DNA from: Bryobacter sp964387685
Lineage (GTDB): Bacteria > Acidobacteriota > Terriglobia > Bryobacterales > Bryobacteraceae
NCBI GenBank assembly: GCA_964387685.1
Contig: CAYLXK010000029.1
Location: 6,283 to 70,282 of the forward strand
Direction of reading: 5' to 3'
Length of the DNA stretch: 64,000 nucleotides
The notes beneath the pieces were generated by a model that worked only from the letters and a program-made list of their open reading frames with translations, was not told where the DNA came from and ran no database searches. How positions within the stretch are numbered: the stretch's first letter is position 1; every line of letters starts with the position of its first letter. Positions 18,076 through 28,139 of the stretch are shown here, in pieces. The position numbers were made by a program, and so were the translations under genes.

Positions 18076-19788
18076 ATGGCACATCTGCGATTGCTCTTAG
18101 CTCTTTGGATACTGCTGCTGGCCACAGGCTGCGCCAACAAACCACCGCATTTTTCGAGGATCGCCGAAGAATTCGTCTTCAATACGCTCACTTTCTTCCC
18201 GACGACGGCGACCGCGGTGGGCTATCACCGGCATAACGGCGTCCCGCTAGACGAGCTGGTCGAGGAGTTCTCGCCGCCGGCTCTCGACCGCCAACGGCTG
18301 TATTATCAACGCTTTCTGCAGGGCTTGGCGCGCGACGTGAGCCCCGAAAAGCTGGCGCCCGAAGACCGCGTCGATTACGAACTGGTGCGGCAGCAAATTG
18401 CGCTTGCGCAGTTCCAATTGGACGAGGTGAAGTGGTGGCGGCATAATCCCATGGGGTATGTGGAGATCTTCGGCAATGCCTTGTTCGTGCCTTATGTCCA
18501 GGAGTACGCGCCCCGCAACGCCCGTTTTTACCAGATCCTGAAACGCCTGGAGCGCTTTCCCACCCGCGTGCAGCAAGCGCAGGGAAATCTACGCGAGGTG
18601 CCCCCATTCTGGGCCGAAATGGCCCTTGCGGCTAACCAGGGGAATCGAGCGCTCATCGCGCAACTGAAAGCGGAGCGCCCGGACGAGATGTCGAAAAAAT
18701 TCGACGAGGCGGCCGCCAAAGCGGTCGCCGCACTGGACGCCTTTGACGCGCATCTGCGCGATACGCCCCCAGGGCCCAAAGAAAACTGGCGGCTGGGGCC
18801 GGAGCGCTACAAGAAGAAGTTCCAACTGCACCATGCCACCGCCGCGGAACCCTCGGCCGTGCTGGCCGAGGCGGAGGCCGAATTGGCGCGCTTGCAAAAG
18901 GAGATGGCGCGCCTGGCTGGCGCCTCCGGCGATGCCAAACAAGCGATTCGTGCGAAGTTGGATAGCTTGGCCACCCAGCACGCCAAGCGCGACGACTACT
19001 TTGCGGCGGCGGAGGCGGATCTGCGCGAAGCGATCGCGTTTGTGAAGTCCAAGGACCTGCTGCCGCTGCCGGATACGAAAAACCTGAAGGTGATCCCGAC
19101 GCCGGCCTTTATGCGCGGCAGCTATCCTGTCGGAGGCTTCAATCCCGCGCCCGCGATGCAGCCGTCGCTGGGTGCGCAGTACTGGTTAACGCCAATCCCA
19201 GCGGATTGGCCCGCGGAGCGCGCGGAATCGAAACTGCGGGAATATAACCGCTACGGGCTGAAGCTATTGACGATTCATGAGGCGATGCCGGGGCACTATG
19301 TGCAGTTCGAGTTCTCCAATCGCCTGGAGCCGCGCGGACGGCGACTGCTGCGCAGCGTGTTTGCCAATGGCGCCTTTGCTGAGGGCTGGGCGATCTATTC
19401 AACCGAGATGCTGATTGATCAGGGCTATTTGAACGGGGACCCAAACCTGCGCTTTACTTTTCTGAAGCAACAGTTGCGTGCGGTGTCGAACACGATTCTG
19501 GACATTCGCTTCCACACCCAAAACTGGAGCGAAGAGGACGCCTTGCGCTTTCTGCTCGAAGAAAGCTTCCAGGAGCGCGAGGAAGCCACCGCGAAGATCC
19601 AACGCGCCAAGCTGGGCAGCGTGCAGTTGACGGAGTACTTTATGGGTTATCGGGACCTCTTGCGGCTGCGCAAACTAGCCGAGCAAAGCAAGCTGAGCTT
19701 GCAGGACTACCACGCCAAAATCCTCAGCGTGGGTGCAATTCCCGCGACGTCGGCGGCGAAGCTGCTCTTTGGCCGCGAACTGCCTTAA
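18076..19788 (+). CDS. DUF885-family lipoprotein, putative metallopeptidase
   Basis: I chose the ATG at 18076 because it places a lipoprotein signal directly at the start (LLLALWILLLATGC, lipobox LATGC). The protein then has 570 residues. It belongs to the DUF885 family, large helical proteins carrying an HExxxGH-type motif near the C-terminus. Here it is THEAMPGHYVQFEF with the first histidine at about residue 401, followed by FAEGWAIYSTEM. In this family the two histidines and a downstream glutamate are taken to bind zinc, as in M32/M3-like peptidases. The substrate is unknown. It is divergent from cpaB and followed by the DUF1549 operon 68 bases later. Confidence 0.85.
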   Translation: MAHLRLLLALWILLLATGCANKPPHFSRIAEEFVFNTLTFFPTTATAVGYHRHNGVPLDELVEEFSPPALDRQRLYYQRFLQGLARDVSPEKLAPEDRVDYELVRQQIALAQFQLDEVKWWRHNPMGYVEIFGNALFVPYVQEYAPRNARFYQILKRLERFPTRVQQAQGNLREVPPFWAEMALAANQGNRALIAQLKAERPDEMSKKFDEAAAKAVAALDAFDAHLRDTPPGPKENWRLGPERYKKKFQLHHATAAEPSAVLAEAEAELARLQKEMARLAGASGDAKQAIRAKLDSLATQHAKRDDYFAAAEADLREAIAFVKSKDLLPLPDTKNLKVIPTPAFMRGSYPVGGFNPAPAMQPSLGAQYWLTPIPADWPAERAESKLREYNRYGLKLLTIHEAMPGHYVQFEFSNRLEPRGRRLLRSVFANGAFAEGWAIYSTEMLIDQGYLNGDPNLRFTFLKQQLRAVSNTILDIRFHTQNWSEEDALRFLLEESFQEREEATAKIQRAKLGSVQLTEYFMGYRDLLRLRKLAEQSKLSLQDYHAKILSVGAIPATSAAKLLFGRELP

Positions 19789-19855
19789 TATCAGGCGATT
19801 GGGGGGATTCCGCTGGAGCTGGCGGGCCTGTATACTGCAGAGTGACTGGCTCTGT

Positions 19856-21691
19856 ATGAACGCCCTCCTTCGACCGCTCGCGGCCTCGGCCTTAGTTTGT
19901 CTTGTTGCGCTACAAGCGGCCGACCCCGGCTGCCCACGTTACCCCTCGGCTCTGCGAAGCGAGTATGCGGATTCGCTCGAACTCGACCGGGAGTTTCAGC
20001 AATACCGCAAGGCGGCGCGCGCCCGCTTCAGCGTGGGACGGGCGACGGTCGAGAAGTCTAATTTCATCGACCAGGCCATCTTTTCCAAAATGGAGGCCGA
20101 TGGCGTTGCGCCGGCGCCAACCAGCGGCGATGCGGAGTTCCTGCGGCGAGTTTCCATTGACCTAACGGGCCGCATCCCCACGCCTGAAGCGGCCGAGGCG
20201 TTTCTGGGCTCAACGGACCCCGACAAGCGCGCCAAGCTGATTGAGCAACTGCTGGCCAGCCCCGCCTATGCCGACCAGATGACGACCTTCTTCGCCAATA
20301 AATTCAAAGTGACCCGCTCCCACGAATCGATCGGCACCCTGGGCCGCAACGTGTTCTACGAGTGGCTGCGGAAGTCCATGGCCGAAGACCGGCCTTATGA
20401 CGACTTCGCGCGCGAACTGATCGGCGCGGCGGGAGAAGTAGACGAAGTGCCGGGTACCCAGTTTTTCGCCCGCTGGATGGATGTCGCCGGGCCGGTGCAG
20501 GATTCCTGGGACGACATCACAGACAAGATTACGACGACGTTTCTGGGCTATAAGACGGAATGCATCTCCTGCCACAACGGACGCGCGCACCTGGAGAAAA
20601 TCAACCTCTTCCTGACGCGGCGCACGCGCACGCAGTTCTGGCAACAATCGGCCTGGCTGAGCCGGATGTATTTCATTCGCTGGTCGGACGACAACATCGG
20701 CTTCCGGCCGCGCGTGAGCGTCAACGACCGCCTTTACGGTTCCTATACGGGCGCGGTTTCGACCGGCAATCCGGGCAATCGGCCGGCGCGCGTGGATGCG
20801 GTGCAGACTCCGGTCTACTTGACGACCGGCGAGAAGCCTTCCGGCAACAACTGGCGGCAGGAGTATGGCCGCATTCTTACGGCGGACCGGCAATTTGCCA
20901 AAGCTACCGTAAACCATTTGTGGGCCTACTTGTTTGGGCACGGAATTGTAGATCCGCCCGAGGCTTGGGACTTCGAGCGGACAGACCCGCGCAAGCCGCC
21001 GCCGGGAGATTGGCCGCTGCAGAACTCGCATCCCGAGCTGCTGGAGGCGCTCGCCGACAACTTTATTCAAAACGGATACCGCCTGAAGCCGCTGATGCGG
21101 CTGCTGGTTTCGACCGAGGCCTATCAGTTGAGCTCCCAATATGCGGGGCAGTGGAAGCCCGCCTACGTCAAATACTTCGCGCGGCACGAAGCGCGGCGAT
21201 TGACGGCCGAGGAGATCTACGACTCTCTGATCACGGCCACGCGTACTGAGCAGCCGATGCAGGTGGTGGGGATTCCCCGGGTGCTCACTTACGCCAATCA
21301 GCTTCCGGACCCCACGGAGCCGTCCACCGATTTCCGAATTGTGGACTTCATGAACAATCTGGGGCGCGGCAACTGGTTGACGATCGACCGCTCGAGCGAG
21401 CCCACCATCCTGGGGCTGCTTTATTCCATGAACGACACGCAGAACGTGAACCGAACGCTGGGCAATTCGAGCGCGGCCGTGGCCAGCCGGAGCCGGGTGC
21501 TTGAGATCGATGCCTCGGCCGCAACGGACGAGGAAGCCGTGAGCCGGATGTTCCTGGCGACGCTATCGCGCTATCCCAGCGAAGAGGAAATACTGGCCAC
21601 GCGCAAGTACCGCGTTGGGCCGCGCGCGCAGTGGCTGAGCGACCTGCAGTGGGCGCTTGTCAACAAGCTGGATTTCATCTTTAACCGCTAG
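19856..21691 (+). CDS. DUF1549/DUF1553 secreted protein
   Basis: A 611-residue exported protein; the start at 19856 gives a signal peptide (LLRPLAASALVCLVALQAADP). The N-terminal half matches DUF1549 (NFIDQAIFSKMEADGVAPAP, FLRRVSIDLTGRIPTPEAAE, ECISCHNGRAHLEKI). The C-terminal half matches DUF1553 (YGRILTADRQFAKATVNHLWAYLFGHGIVD, NSHPELLEALADNFI, RRLTAEEIYDSL). A CxxCH motif (CISCH) may bind heme or a metal, as in the cytochrome-like members of planctomycetes. These proteins are almost always paired with a DUF1501 protein, here 9 bases downstream. Their function is not established. Confidence 0.88.
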   Translation: MNALLRPLAASALVCLVALQAADPGCPRYPSALRSEYADSLELDREFQQYRKAARARFSVGRATVEKSNFIDQAIFSKMEADGVAPAPTSGDAEFLRRVSIDLTGRIPTPEAAEAFLGSTDPDKRAKLIEQLLASPAYADQMTTFFANKFKVTRSHESIGTLGRNVFYEWLRKSMAEDRPYDDFARELIGAAGEVDEVPGTQFFARWMDVAGPVQDSWDDITDKITTTFLGYKTECISCHNGRAHLEKINLFLTRRTRTQFWQQSAWLSRMYFIRWSDDNIGFRPRVSVNDRLYGSYTGAVSTGNPGNRPARVDAVQTPVYLTTGEKPSGNNWRQEYGRILTADRQFAKATVNHLWAYLFGHGIVDPPEAWDFERTDPRKPPPGDWPLQNSHPELLEALADNFIQNGYRLKPLMRLLVSTEAYQLSSQYAGQWKPAYVKYFARHEARRLTAEEIYDSLITATRTEQPMQVVGIPRVLTYANQLPDPTEPSTDFRIVDFMNNLGRGNWLTIDRSSEPTILGLLYSMNDTQNVNRTLGNSSAAVASRSRVLEIDASAATDEEAVSRMFLATLSRYPSEEEILATRKYRVGPRAQWLSDLQWALVNKLDFIFNR

Positions 21692-21700
21692 GGAAAACGC

Positions 21701-23056
21701 ATGCGAAATCGAATCAACTGTAACGGCCACGCCCCCTATACGCGGCGGCACTTTTTGTTCGGCGCCGCGGCGGCAGCCAACGTGAGCCTGCTGGGCGCCC
21801 ATGCCGACGCGGCGGTCACTTCGGCGAACGCAGCTACCCGGGGGACGGCGCGCACCTGCATCTTTATCAACCTGAACGGCGCGCCTTCGCAATTGGATAC
21901 GTTCGATCCGAAGGACGGGCCCTGGAACCCGCGCGACGCCGATATAAGGGACTATCCGGGCGGCATTCGCCTGGGCCGGCGTTTCTTTCCCAAACTCTCG
22001 ACAATGACCGACGACCTGCTGGTGATTCGCAGCGCGGCCAGTTGGGAGGCGGCCCACGAGCGCGGCCAATTCTATATGCAGACGGCGCACTCGCAGAATC
22101 CGGCGCTCGCGGCGGAGATCCCGCACATCGGCGCGGTGGTGGCGCGCGAGAAAGGCTCGCAGGGGCTCATTCCTCCCTTCCTGGCTTTCAACCAATCGAA
22201 CCTGCAGGGTGCGACTTTTTTGGGCGGCTTGTTCGCCCCTATGATGCCGCCGGCGCAGCAATCGGGCATCGGCACGCTGACCCACAACTTCTTTGGCAAT
22301 GCCACGCAAAGCCAGGAGCGCTTTGAGCGGCGTTTCGCGCAACTGGAAGAGCTGGACCGCACCTTGCGGCAGAATCCGGCGAACGAATCGATGGCCGCCT
22401 ATGCCAGCTACTACGGCCGCGCGAAATCGATGATGTACAACGCGGCGGTGGACGCGGTGTTTAAGTTTGACGCCGCTGATCAAGGGCGCTACGGCAATAC
22501 CTCGCTGGGCCGCAGCTTGATCGTGGCGCGTAATGCGGTGCGGGCCAAGAATGGCGCGGTCTTCGTAAACGTGACGCAGGGCGGTTGGGATACGCATGTC
22601 GGCCAGTTCGACCCGGCGCAGGGAACAAACATCTATACGCTGACCAACGACCTGGACCGGAGCGTGGGCTCGCTGGTCGAGGATCTTAAGGCGAGCGGCG
22701 ACCTTGATTCGACTCTCATTGTGATGATGGGCGAGTTTGGCCGCACGCCAGGCGTGCTGAATTCCCGTGCGGGCCGCGACCACTATCGCAACGTGATGAG
22801 CGTGGCGATGCTGGGCGGCGGCGTTAAGGGTGGGCGCGTGATTGGCGCCAGCGACGCGAGCGCCGCCAACATTGTGGACTTTGGCTGGAGCGGGAAGCGG
22901 GCCATTTACCCCGAAGATTTGGTTGCGACGATTTACTCCGCGCTTGGCATCGATTGGACCAAGGGGATCGACGATACGCCCTCGGGACGTCGTTACGAGT
23001 ACGTGCCGGGCAGCGTGGAAGGCAACTATCGCGTCGTCGAAGAGGTCTTCGGTTGA
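21701..23056 (+). CDS. DUF1501 exported sulfatase-like protein
   Basis: A 451-residue protein with a twin-arginine-like leader (YTRRHFLFGAAAAANVSLLGA). The body matches DUF1501, which is related to the alkaline phosphatase/sulfatase superfamily (CIFINLNGAPSQLDTFDPK, FVNVTQGGWDTHVGQFD, TLIVMMGEFGRTPGVLNSRAGRDHYRNVMSVAMLGGGVKGG). The Asp and His residues in GGWDTH and GRDHY correspond to the conserved metal-site positions. It probably acts in the periplasm with the DUF1549/DUF1553 partner. Its stop overlaps the next start by one base (TGATG). Confidence 0.88.
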   Translation: MRNRINCNGHAPYTRRHFLFGAAAAANVSLLGAHADAAVTSANAATRGTARTCIFINLNGAPSQLDTFDPKDGPWNPRDADIRDYPGGIRLGRRFFPKLSTMTDDLLVIRSAASWEAAHERGQFYMQTAHSQNPALAAEIPHIGAVVAREKGSQGLIPPFLAFNQSNLQGATFLGGLFAPMMPPAQQSGIGTLTHNFFGNATQSQERFERRFAQLEELDRTLRQNPANESMAAYASYYGRAKSMMYNAAVDAVFKFDAADQGRYGNTSLGRSLIVARNAVRAKNGAVFVNVTQGGWDTHVGQFDPAQGTNIYTLTNDLDRSVGSLVEDLKASGDLDSTLIVMMGEFGRTPGVLNSRAGRDHYRNVMSVAMLGGGVKGGRVIGASDASAANIVDFGWSGKRAIYPEDLVATIYSALGIDWTKGIDDTPSGRRYEYVPGSVEGNYRVVEEVFG

Positions 23057-25863
23057 TGCGTTTCGCGTTTCTCTGGGCGGCGGCGGGTGCCTTGTTCGCG
23101 CAAACGCCGGCGAGCGTACAAATTCTTTCCGATGCGAGCCAGGTGCTGGTGGGCAGGACGCTCGCCATGCGCGCCGTGGTGCGCGACGCGGGCGGGAATC
23201 CGATTCCCAACGCGACCGTTACCTGGACGACCAACAACGGGACGAACGGAACGATTAACGGCAGCGGAGTGTTTAGCGCGCTTCGTTTGGCCGTCGTTCG
23301 AGTCACCGCGCGCTCGGGTGGGGTTGCCGCCGAGACGGCGGTGCAGACCATTCCTTCGCGCGTCGAAATCAGTCCGGACCGGCTGCAAATCGGCGTGGGC
23401 TCGACGCAGCAATTCAGCGCAACCGCCTATGACGCCGACGATCAACCGATCCCGGGCGTGACGTGGACGTGGTCCGTATCGAACTTGCGCAATGGTACCT
23501 CGCAGACGGCGGCGATCACCACGGCGGGGCTGATGACGGCGCGGGCCGAGGGCGCGAATTTCGTGCAAGCGACGTTCAACTACGGCGACGTACAGACCGG
23601 CCTGCAGCGGCAGTGGATCGCGGTGGCGCGCGTGGAAACCAACACGCCGACGCCTTACCGCGTGCGGCGGCTCTATCACAACCTGAATTCGATGCGCTCA
23701 AACTATCAACTGCGCGCACGGCAATCGATGTTGTGGCTAAGCGACGAGGGCGACCTCTACTTCAACGCCTCGCTCAGCGGCCTGGCCCAGGCGCTGGTGC
23801 ACTACAGGGACGGGAATTTCAAGGCGGTCGCGACCGCGGGCATGCCGCGTTTTGCACCGGGCAGTTTTGCCAACGAGTACTTCGCTCACTCGGTTGCGCG
23901 CACGGGCGGCAAGCTGCTGGTTTACGAAGACACCAACATCAACGGCCGGCAGCTATCTCTGGGCGATAAGAACGGCGTCGAACCGTTTTTCTCCAACAAC
24001 ACGCCGCTGACGGACACCATCGGCACGGCCAACATTTTTACGACGCGCAACTCGCTCACCAGCGGCGGGCAGATGATTGTGCGGGCGACCTTCCGCTTTG
24101 AAAACGATCCCGTTACCTACACCGGGCTCTTCCGCGGTTACAACTACAAAATCACCGAACTGCTGGTGGGGACCAATGAGGCGATCCCGACGCTGGGCAC
24201 GGGCACCTTCACCGTGGACAACGACTTCGGCATCGCTAACGACGGCACGGCTTACTACAGCCTGACGCTGGGCTCGAACCGCGTCTACTTTAAGCATCCT
24301 CCCAGCGGCCAGCGCCGCAAGCTCATTGGCATAAACGATCCTGTGGCGGCGACCACCGTGCGGAGCTTTCCGGGCGGACGCGGCAATCACCCGCACTTCT
24401 GGGTAGACGAATCGGGAGCGATGCTCGTGGCGGCCACGCTGAACGACAACAACAACCACTATCTTTACTTCGCCCCGAACGGCGACATGCAGACCTTGCG
24501 GATGGCCGGCTTGACGGGCATCATGAGCTTTCATCCCGGCTTTGGCGCGCTCTTGCACGCCAACCCCTTTGGCAGCCGCGGCAACGGCGTTTATAGATGG
24601 AAACCGGGTGCGGATCCCGAGAGCCTGTTTCTCTACTCGGCGGCGCGCATCGGCAACGTGACGATCGAGGATTTCGAGAGCGGTGCCGTCAATGGCCAAG
24701 GCCAGGTTTACCTGATGGCGCGGACCAACAACTCGAATATGGCGGTGGCCAGGTGGGGAGCCGAGCCCGAATGGCTTTTCTGGCACGACATGGAAGTTAA
24801 GCTCGAAGCGCCGCTCAATCTGGTGACGCTGATCAATGGCGGACGCGTGGGTCCTCCGCATGTCTTGAGCGGTGGCACCACGGGCTCTATCGCCGAATTT
24901 GACGGGCGGGACTTCCGGCCGACGCTCGCTTTGGGGGAGCGTCTTTTCGGCGCCTCGATGTGGTTTGGAGGCTTTCACGGCGGCACGGCCAACATCCGCA
25001 AGGCGCCCAATGGCGACGTGTACTTGATTGGCGGCAACGCGATCTCTCGGGTGGTGGGCAACGGAGCGCCGGAGCGCTTGCTTAGCTTTCCGCTTAGCTT
25101 TAACGGCCACACCATCAACACGCCGGGCAACCTGGAGGTGAACTCCCAAGGAGACCTCCTCTTTTCGGCCAGCACGAATCAGGGCGACAGCCGCATCTAT
25201 TTGCGCGCCGGAGGGGTGTTGCAACAGATTCTGGTCTATTCGGGAACTTCGGCGAACGCCAGCACGATCGACGGCCGCATTGCCAGCGGCTTCGATAGCT
25301 ACTCGCTCGACGATCAGGGCCGGGTGCTGGCCAATTTGCGCTTCCGCAATCTGAATGTGCCCGTGCTGCATGTTTACATGGGCAATACTTGGACGCGCCT
25401 GGTCGAGCCAAATCTGACCGTGGTGGGCGAGCATCGCATCACCGGCATCGCCAACCCGCCCCGCGCGGTGGGCGATCGTCTCTTCGCACTGCTGGCGATC
25501 CAGGCGGGCGGCAACATTCTGGTTGAATTCCAAAACAATACGCCGCAGATTCTGATCAACAATTCGACCGTGATGCCCAATGGGCAGGTGACCTCCAACG
25601 TGAGCCTGGGCGAGGGCAACCGGCGCGGCGATTTTCTCTTCCAGCAAAGCAACGGCGGCAACAATTTTCTGATGGTGAAGCCCGGAGATTCGAACGATCC
25701 CAAGGCCGTGCGGCAGGTGATCAATCTTTTCCGCCCCACGGCGGACGGCGATTACCTGGTGCGCATTAACGCGATCGACTTCCGGGACGACGGCACGGTT
25801 TACTTTTTGGCTATGACGCAGGATGATGAAACAGTCCTGTACGAGGCCGTTCCCCAACCATGA
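23056..25863 (+). CDS. Large secreted protein with bacterial Ig-like domains
   Basis: A 935-residue protein starting at the ATG inside the DUF1501 stop (TGATG overlap), with a short signal peptide (FAFLWAAAGALFAQTPA). Residues about 18-105 and 110-195 look like two bacterial Ig-like (BIG2) domains (VGRTLAMRAVVRDAGGNPIPN, LQIGVGSTQQFSATAYDADDQP). The remaining 700 residues are beta-rich with repeated Gly/Asn turns and may be a propeller, but no family is clear. Position inside the DUF1549/DUF1501 operon and translational coupling on both sides suggest it is the surface-exposed or substrate-binding component of that set. Confidence 0.7.
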   Translation: MRFAFLWAAAGALFAQTPASVQILSDASQVLVGRTLAMRAVVRDAGGNPIPNATVTWTTNNGTNGTINGSGVFSALRLAVVRVTARSGGVAAETAVQTIPSRVEISPDRLQIGVGSTQQFSATAYDADDQPIPGVTWTWSVSNLRNGTSQTAAITTAGLMTARAEGANFVQATFNYGDVQTGLQRQWIAVARVETNTPTPYRVRRLYHNLNSMRSNYQLRARQSMLWLSDEGDLYFNASLSGLAQALVHYRDGNFKAVATAGMPRFAPGSFANEYFAHSVARTGGKLLVYEDTNINGRQLSLGDKNGVEPFFSNNTPLTDTIGTANIFTTRNSLTSGGQMIVRATFRFENDPVTYTGLFRGYNYKITELLVGTNEAIPTLGTGTFTVDNDFGIANDGTAYYSLTLGSNRVYFKHPPSGQRRKLIGINDPVAATTVRSFPGGRGNHPHFWVDESGAMLVAATLNDNNNHYLYFAPNGDMQTLRMAGLTGIMSFHPGFGALLHANPFGSRGNGVYRWKPGADPESLFLYSAARIGNVTIEDFESGAVNGQGQVYLMARTNNSNMAVARWGAEPEWLFWHDMEVKLEAPLNLVTLINGGRVGPPHVLSGGTTGSIAEFDGRDFRPTLALGERLFGASMWFGGFHGGTANIRKAPNGDVYLIGGNAISRVVGNGAPERLLSFPLSFNGHTINTPGNLEVNSQGDLLFSASTNQGDSRIYLRAGGVLQQILVYSGTSANASTIDGRIASGFDSYSLDDQGRVLANLRFRNLNVPVLHVYMGNTWTRLVEPNLTVVGEHRITGIANPPRAVGDRLFALLAIQAGGNILVEFQNNTPQILINNSTVMPNGQVTSNVSLGEGNRRGDFLFQQSNGGNNFLMVKPGDSNDPKAVRQVINLFRPTADGDYLVRINAIDFRDDGTVYFLAMTQDDETVLYEAVPQP

Positions 25864-27839
25864 CCTTGCTGCTTCCTTTTCTCGCTTATCTATTTCTCCA
25901 AGCCCCGGCCCCCGCGCCACCTCCGCCCGTGCCGCCCGAGTTGAAGCCAAAGGTCGCGGAACTCTCGCGCCAAGTAGCGGCGTTGAAGGCCAAAGGAGTA
26001 GACCCGACGTTGCTCGCCGACGTCGAAATCTATCTCAAGGCCGGCCAATGGATGGACGAGTTTCCCGAGGAGACCTTTAGCGCGGCAGACGTACCGAATT
26101 ACCTCGCCGTCCTCGACAAAGGCATCGAACGGGCTAAGGCGTTGAGCACCGGCCGTTCCCCCTGGACCCGAGAGACCGGGCGCCGCATTCACGGCTTTTA
26201 CTCCGCCCTGGACGGCAGCGTACAGCTCTACGGCCTGCGCGTGCCGGAAAACTACGATCCCACCAAGCCCGCGCGCCTATACGTTTGGCTGCACGGCCGC
26301 GACCAAAAGAATACGGAGCTCAACTTCATCCATCGCTTCGAGCGCCCCGGCAAGAATCAATCGGACCCCGAGCAACTGGGGCAATTGCAGCTTGACGTGT
26401 ATGGGCGTTGGAACGGCATGGCCTATCACATTGTGGGCGAAGCGGACGTGATGGAGGCGCTGGCCGAAGTGAAGCGGCGCTACAAGATCGATGAAGACCG
26501 AATTATTCTGCGCGGCTTCTCCATGGGCGGCTGTGGCGCCTGGCATATCGCCATGCACTATCCGAGCCTGTGGGCGGCGGCGGAGATCGGCGCGGGTACC
26601 TGGCCGCGGCGCGCGATGATGGACGGATTTCCGCCCTACCAGATGGGCCCCCTGCATATCTGGGAGAACATCCTGGAGTGGAGCCTCAACTTCTTCAACC
26701 TGCCGCTGGCCGGGCATGGCGGTGAAAAGGAAGCGGGCACGAGTTCGATCCCCGGGCCGCCGCCGGGCACGCCCACGCGTGGGCAACTGGAGAGCTCGAT
26801 CCGCGTGCGGGAGCAATTGGCGGTGGAAGGCTTCGAGGGCCAAGGCGATTCCTATGAAATGCGGGCCGCCGGCACGGACGCCTACTTCTTCGTATCGAAA
26901 GACACCGGGCATTCCACCAGCCCCGAGGTACGCGTCAAGCTGGACGCCTTTCTCAAAAAATACGGCGACCGCGGCCGCGTCTCTCCCGACCACCTGCGCT
27001 TTCTCACCTACACAACGCGCTTCAACCGTTCGCACTGGGCCACGGTGGACGAAATGAACACGCTCTATGAACGCGCTGAGGTAGAGGGCATCCGCACTGG
27101 CGGTCAAGCGGGGGCGCGGGCCAAAATTGAAGTGCGCACCGCGAACGTGGCTCGGCTCACCTTGCGAGAGACGGAAGCCGCGACGCAAGTGGTGATCGAC
27201 GGCCAAACGATGGATGTTAAGTCCGCCGCGCAGCTTAGCTTCGCGCGCACGGCGCAAGGCTGGGAGGTGGCCACGAAGGCCCCCGAGGGCCTGCGCAAGG
27301 TGCACGGGCTGCAAGGGCCGATCGAAGATGCGTTTCTCGACCCCTTCCTGCTGGTGCGCCCCACTGGCACGCCCTGGAACCGGGCCGCCCACGAGCAAAG
27401 CCTGCGGATTATGGCTCGCTTCGACAAGCTTTACGCCAAGCACTTGCGGGCACATCCGCGCGTGAAGGACGATAAGGACGTCACCGCCCAAGACCTCGAG
27501 CGATACCACGTGATCGTCTTCGGCGACCCTGGCAGCAATCGCCTGCTCTCACGCTTGGCCGCTAAACTGCCCCTCACCTGGACTAAAGAGCGCGTGGGCT
27601 ACGGCGGAGAGACCCAAGCTAGCTCCGCCGCGCTGCCAGCCCTGATCTACCCCAACCCGCTAAACCCGAAAAAGTATGTCGTAGTGAACAGCGGGCTCAC
27701 CAGCGAGGAGCGCGAAATCCGCGGCGAATACCAGTTGCCGCGCCTGGGCGATTACGCGCTGCTCAAGGTCGCCGAGGGCGTGGACTTCCCCGACATCGTC
27801 ACGGCCGGCTTGTTTAACGAGCGCTGGCAACTTCGCTAG
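25860..27839 (+). CDS. Secreted alpha/beta-hydrolase (esterase-like)
   Basis: A 659-residue exported protein that overlaps the preceding gene by four bases (ATGA). After a signal peptide and a proline-rich stretch comes an alpha/beta-hydrolase core. It has the oxyanion strand RLYVWLHGRDQ and the nucleophile elbow GFSMGGCGAWHIA (Ser in GxSxGG), close to the pattern of PHB-depolymerase/feruloyl-esterase proteins. A candidate acid-base histidine is in KDTGHSTSPEVR. The C-terminal 250 residues form a second domain with a VVIDGQTMDV stretch and a region ending in LKVAEGVDFPDIVTAGLFNE. Fourth gene of the DUF1549 operon. Its substrate is likely an extracellular ester or polymer, but this is inference. 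Confidence 0.75.
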   Translation: MTLLLPFLAYLFLQAPAPAPPPPVPPELKPKVAELSRQVAALKAKGVDPTLLADVEIYLKAGQWMDEFPEETFSAADVPNYLAVLDKGIERAKALSTGRSPWTRETGRRIHGFYSALDGSVQLYGLRVPENYDPTKPARLYVWLHGRDQKNTELNFIHRFERPGKNQSDPEQLGQLQLDVYGRWNGMAYHIVGEADVMEALAEVKRRYKIDEDRIILRGFSMGGCGAWHIAMHYPSLWAAAEIGAGTWPRRAMMDGFPPYQMGPLHIWENILEWSLNFFNLPLAGHGGEKEAGTSSIPGPPPGTPTRGQLESSIRVREQLAVEGFEGQGDSYEMRAAGTDAYFFVSKDTGHSTSPEVRVKLDAFLKKYGDRGRVSPDHLRFLTYTTRFNRSHWATVDEMNTLYERAEVEGIRTGGQAGARAKIEVRTANVARLTLRETEAATQVVIDGQTMDVKSAAQLSFARTAQGWEVATKAPEGLRKVHGLQGPIEDAFLDPFLLVRPTGTPWNRAAHEQSLRIMARFDKLYAKHLRAHPRVKDDKDVTAQDLERYHVIVFGDPGSNRLLSRLAAKLPLTWTKERVGYGGETQASSAALPALIYPNPLNPKKYVVVNSGLTSEEREIRGEYQLPRLGDYALLKVAEGVDFPDIVTAGLFNERWQLR

Positions 27840-28110
27840 CGTCGATCGCCTTAGTGCTCACGCGCAGCGCCGCCAAGGCCAGGGCAAACAACATGGCCAG
27901 TGAAGCCTCGACCAGTACGAGGCCGCGCCCGTCGGGCTGGGTCAAATTAAGTAGCAACATTGTTTCCAAGTGAAGCTCCGCCCAAAATGACGCCGGGCTC
28001 CAGAACCAGTACAGGCCCGCCAATAGGCCATAGCGCAGGACTCCGAGCGTGACGGCAACCAGCGAAGCGATTCGCCAAAGTGTTTTCGATACGAGATGCT
28101 TTTCTTCCAT
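27814..28110 (-). CDS. Small integral membrane protein, unknown
   Basis: A 98-residue hydrophobic protein with segments IASLVAVTLGVLRYGLLAGLYWF, FWAELHLETMLLLNL and LVEASLAMLFALALAALRV, so two to three membrane helices. No family is recognised. It is convergent with the esterase gene, their 3' ends overlapping by 26 bases. It lies immediately downstream of the VOC relic and the AraC gene on the same strand, so it may be the last member of that transcript. Confidence 0.5.
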   Translation of the reverse strand: MEEKHLVSKTLWRIASLVAVTLGVLRYGLLAGLYWFWSPASFWAELHLETMLLLNLTQPDGRGLVLVEASLAMLFALALAALRVSTKAIDASEVASAR

Positions 28111-28139
28111 CGTCTTTCCTTACCGGATAGACGGGTGCG

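Noticed and set aside
20210..22783. Two long minus-strand frames of 325 and 406 codons opposite the DUF1549 and DUF1501 genes
   Set aside because: Both are antisense to genes with clear family motifs and show no domain of their own.
23953..25950. Minus-strand open frame of 665 codons
   Set aside because: It is antisense to the Ig-like protein gene, has no recognisable domain, is full of Arg/His/Ala from GC-rich codons and crosses the start of the esterase gene. It is a high-GC shadow frame.
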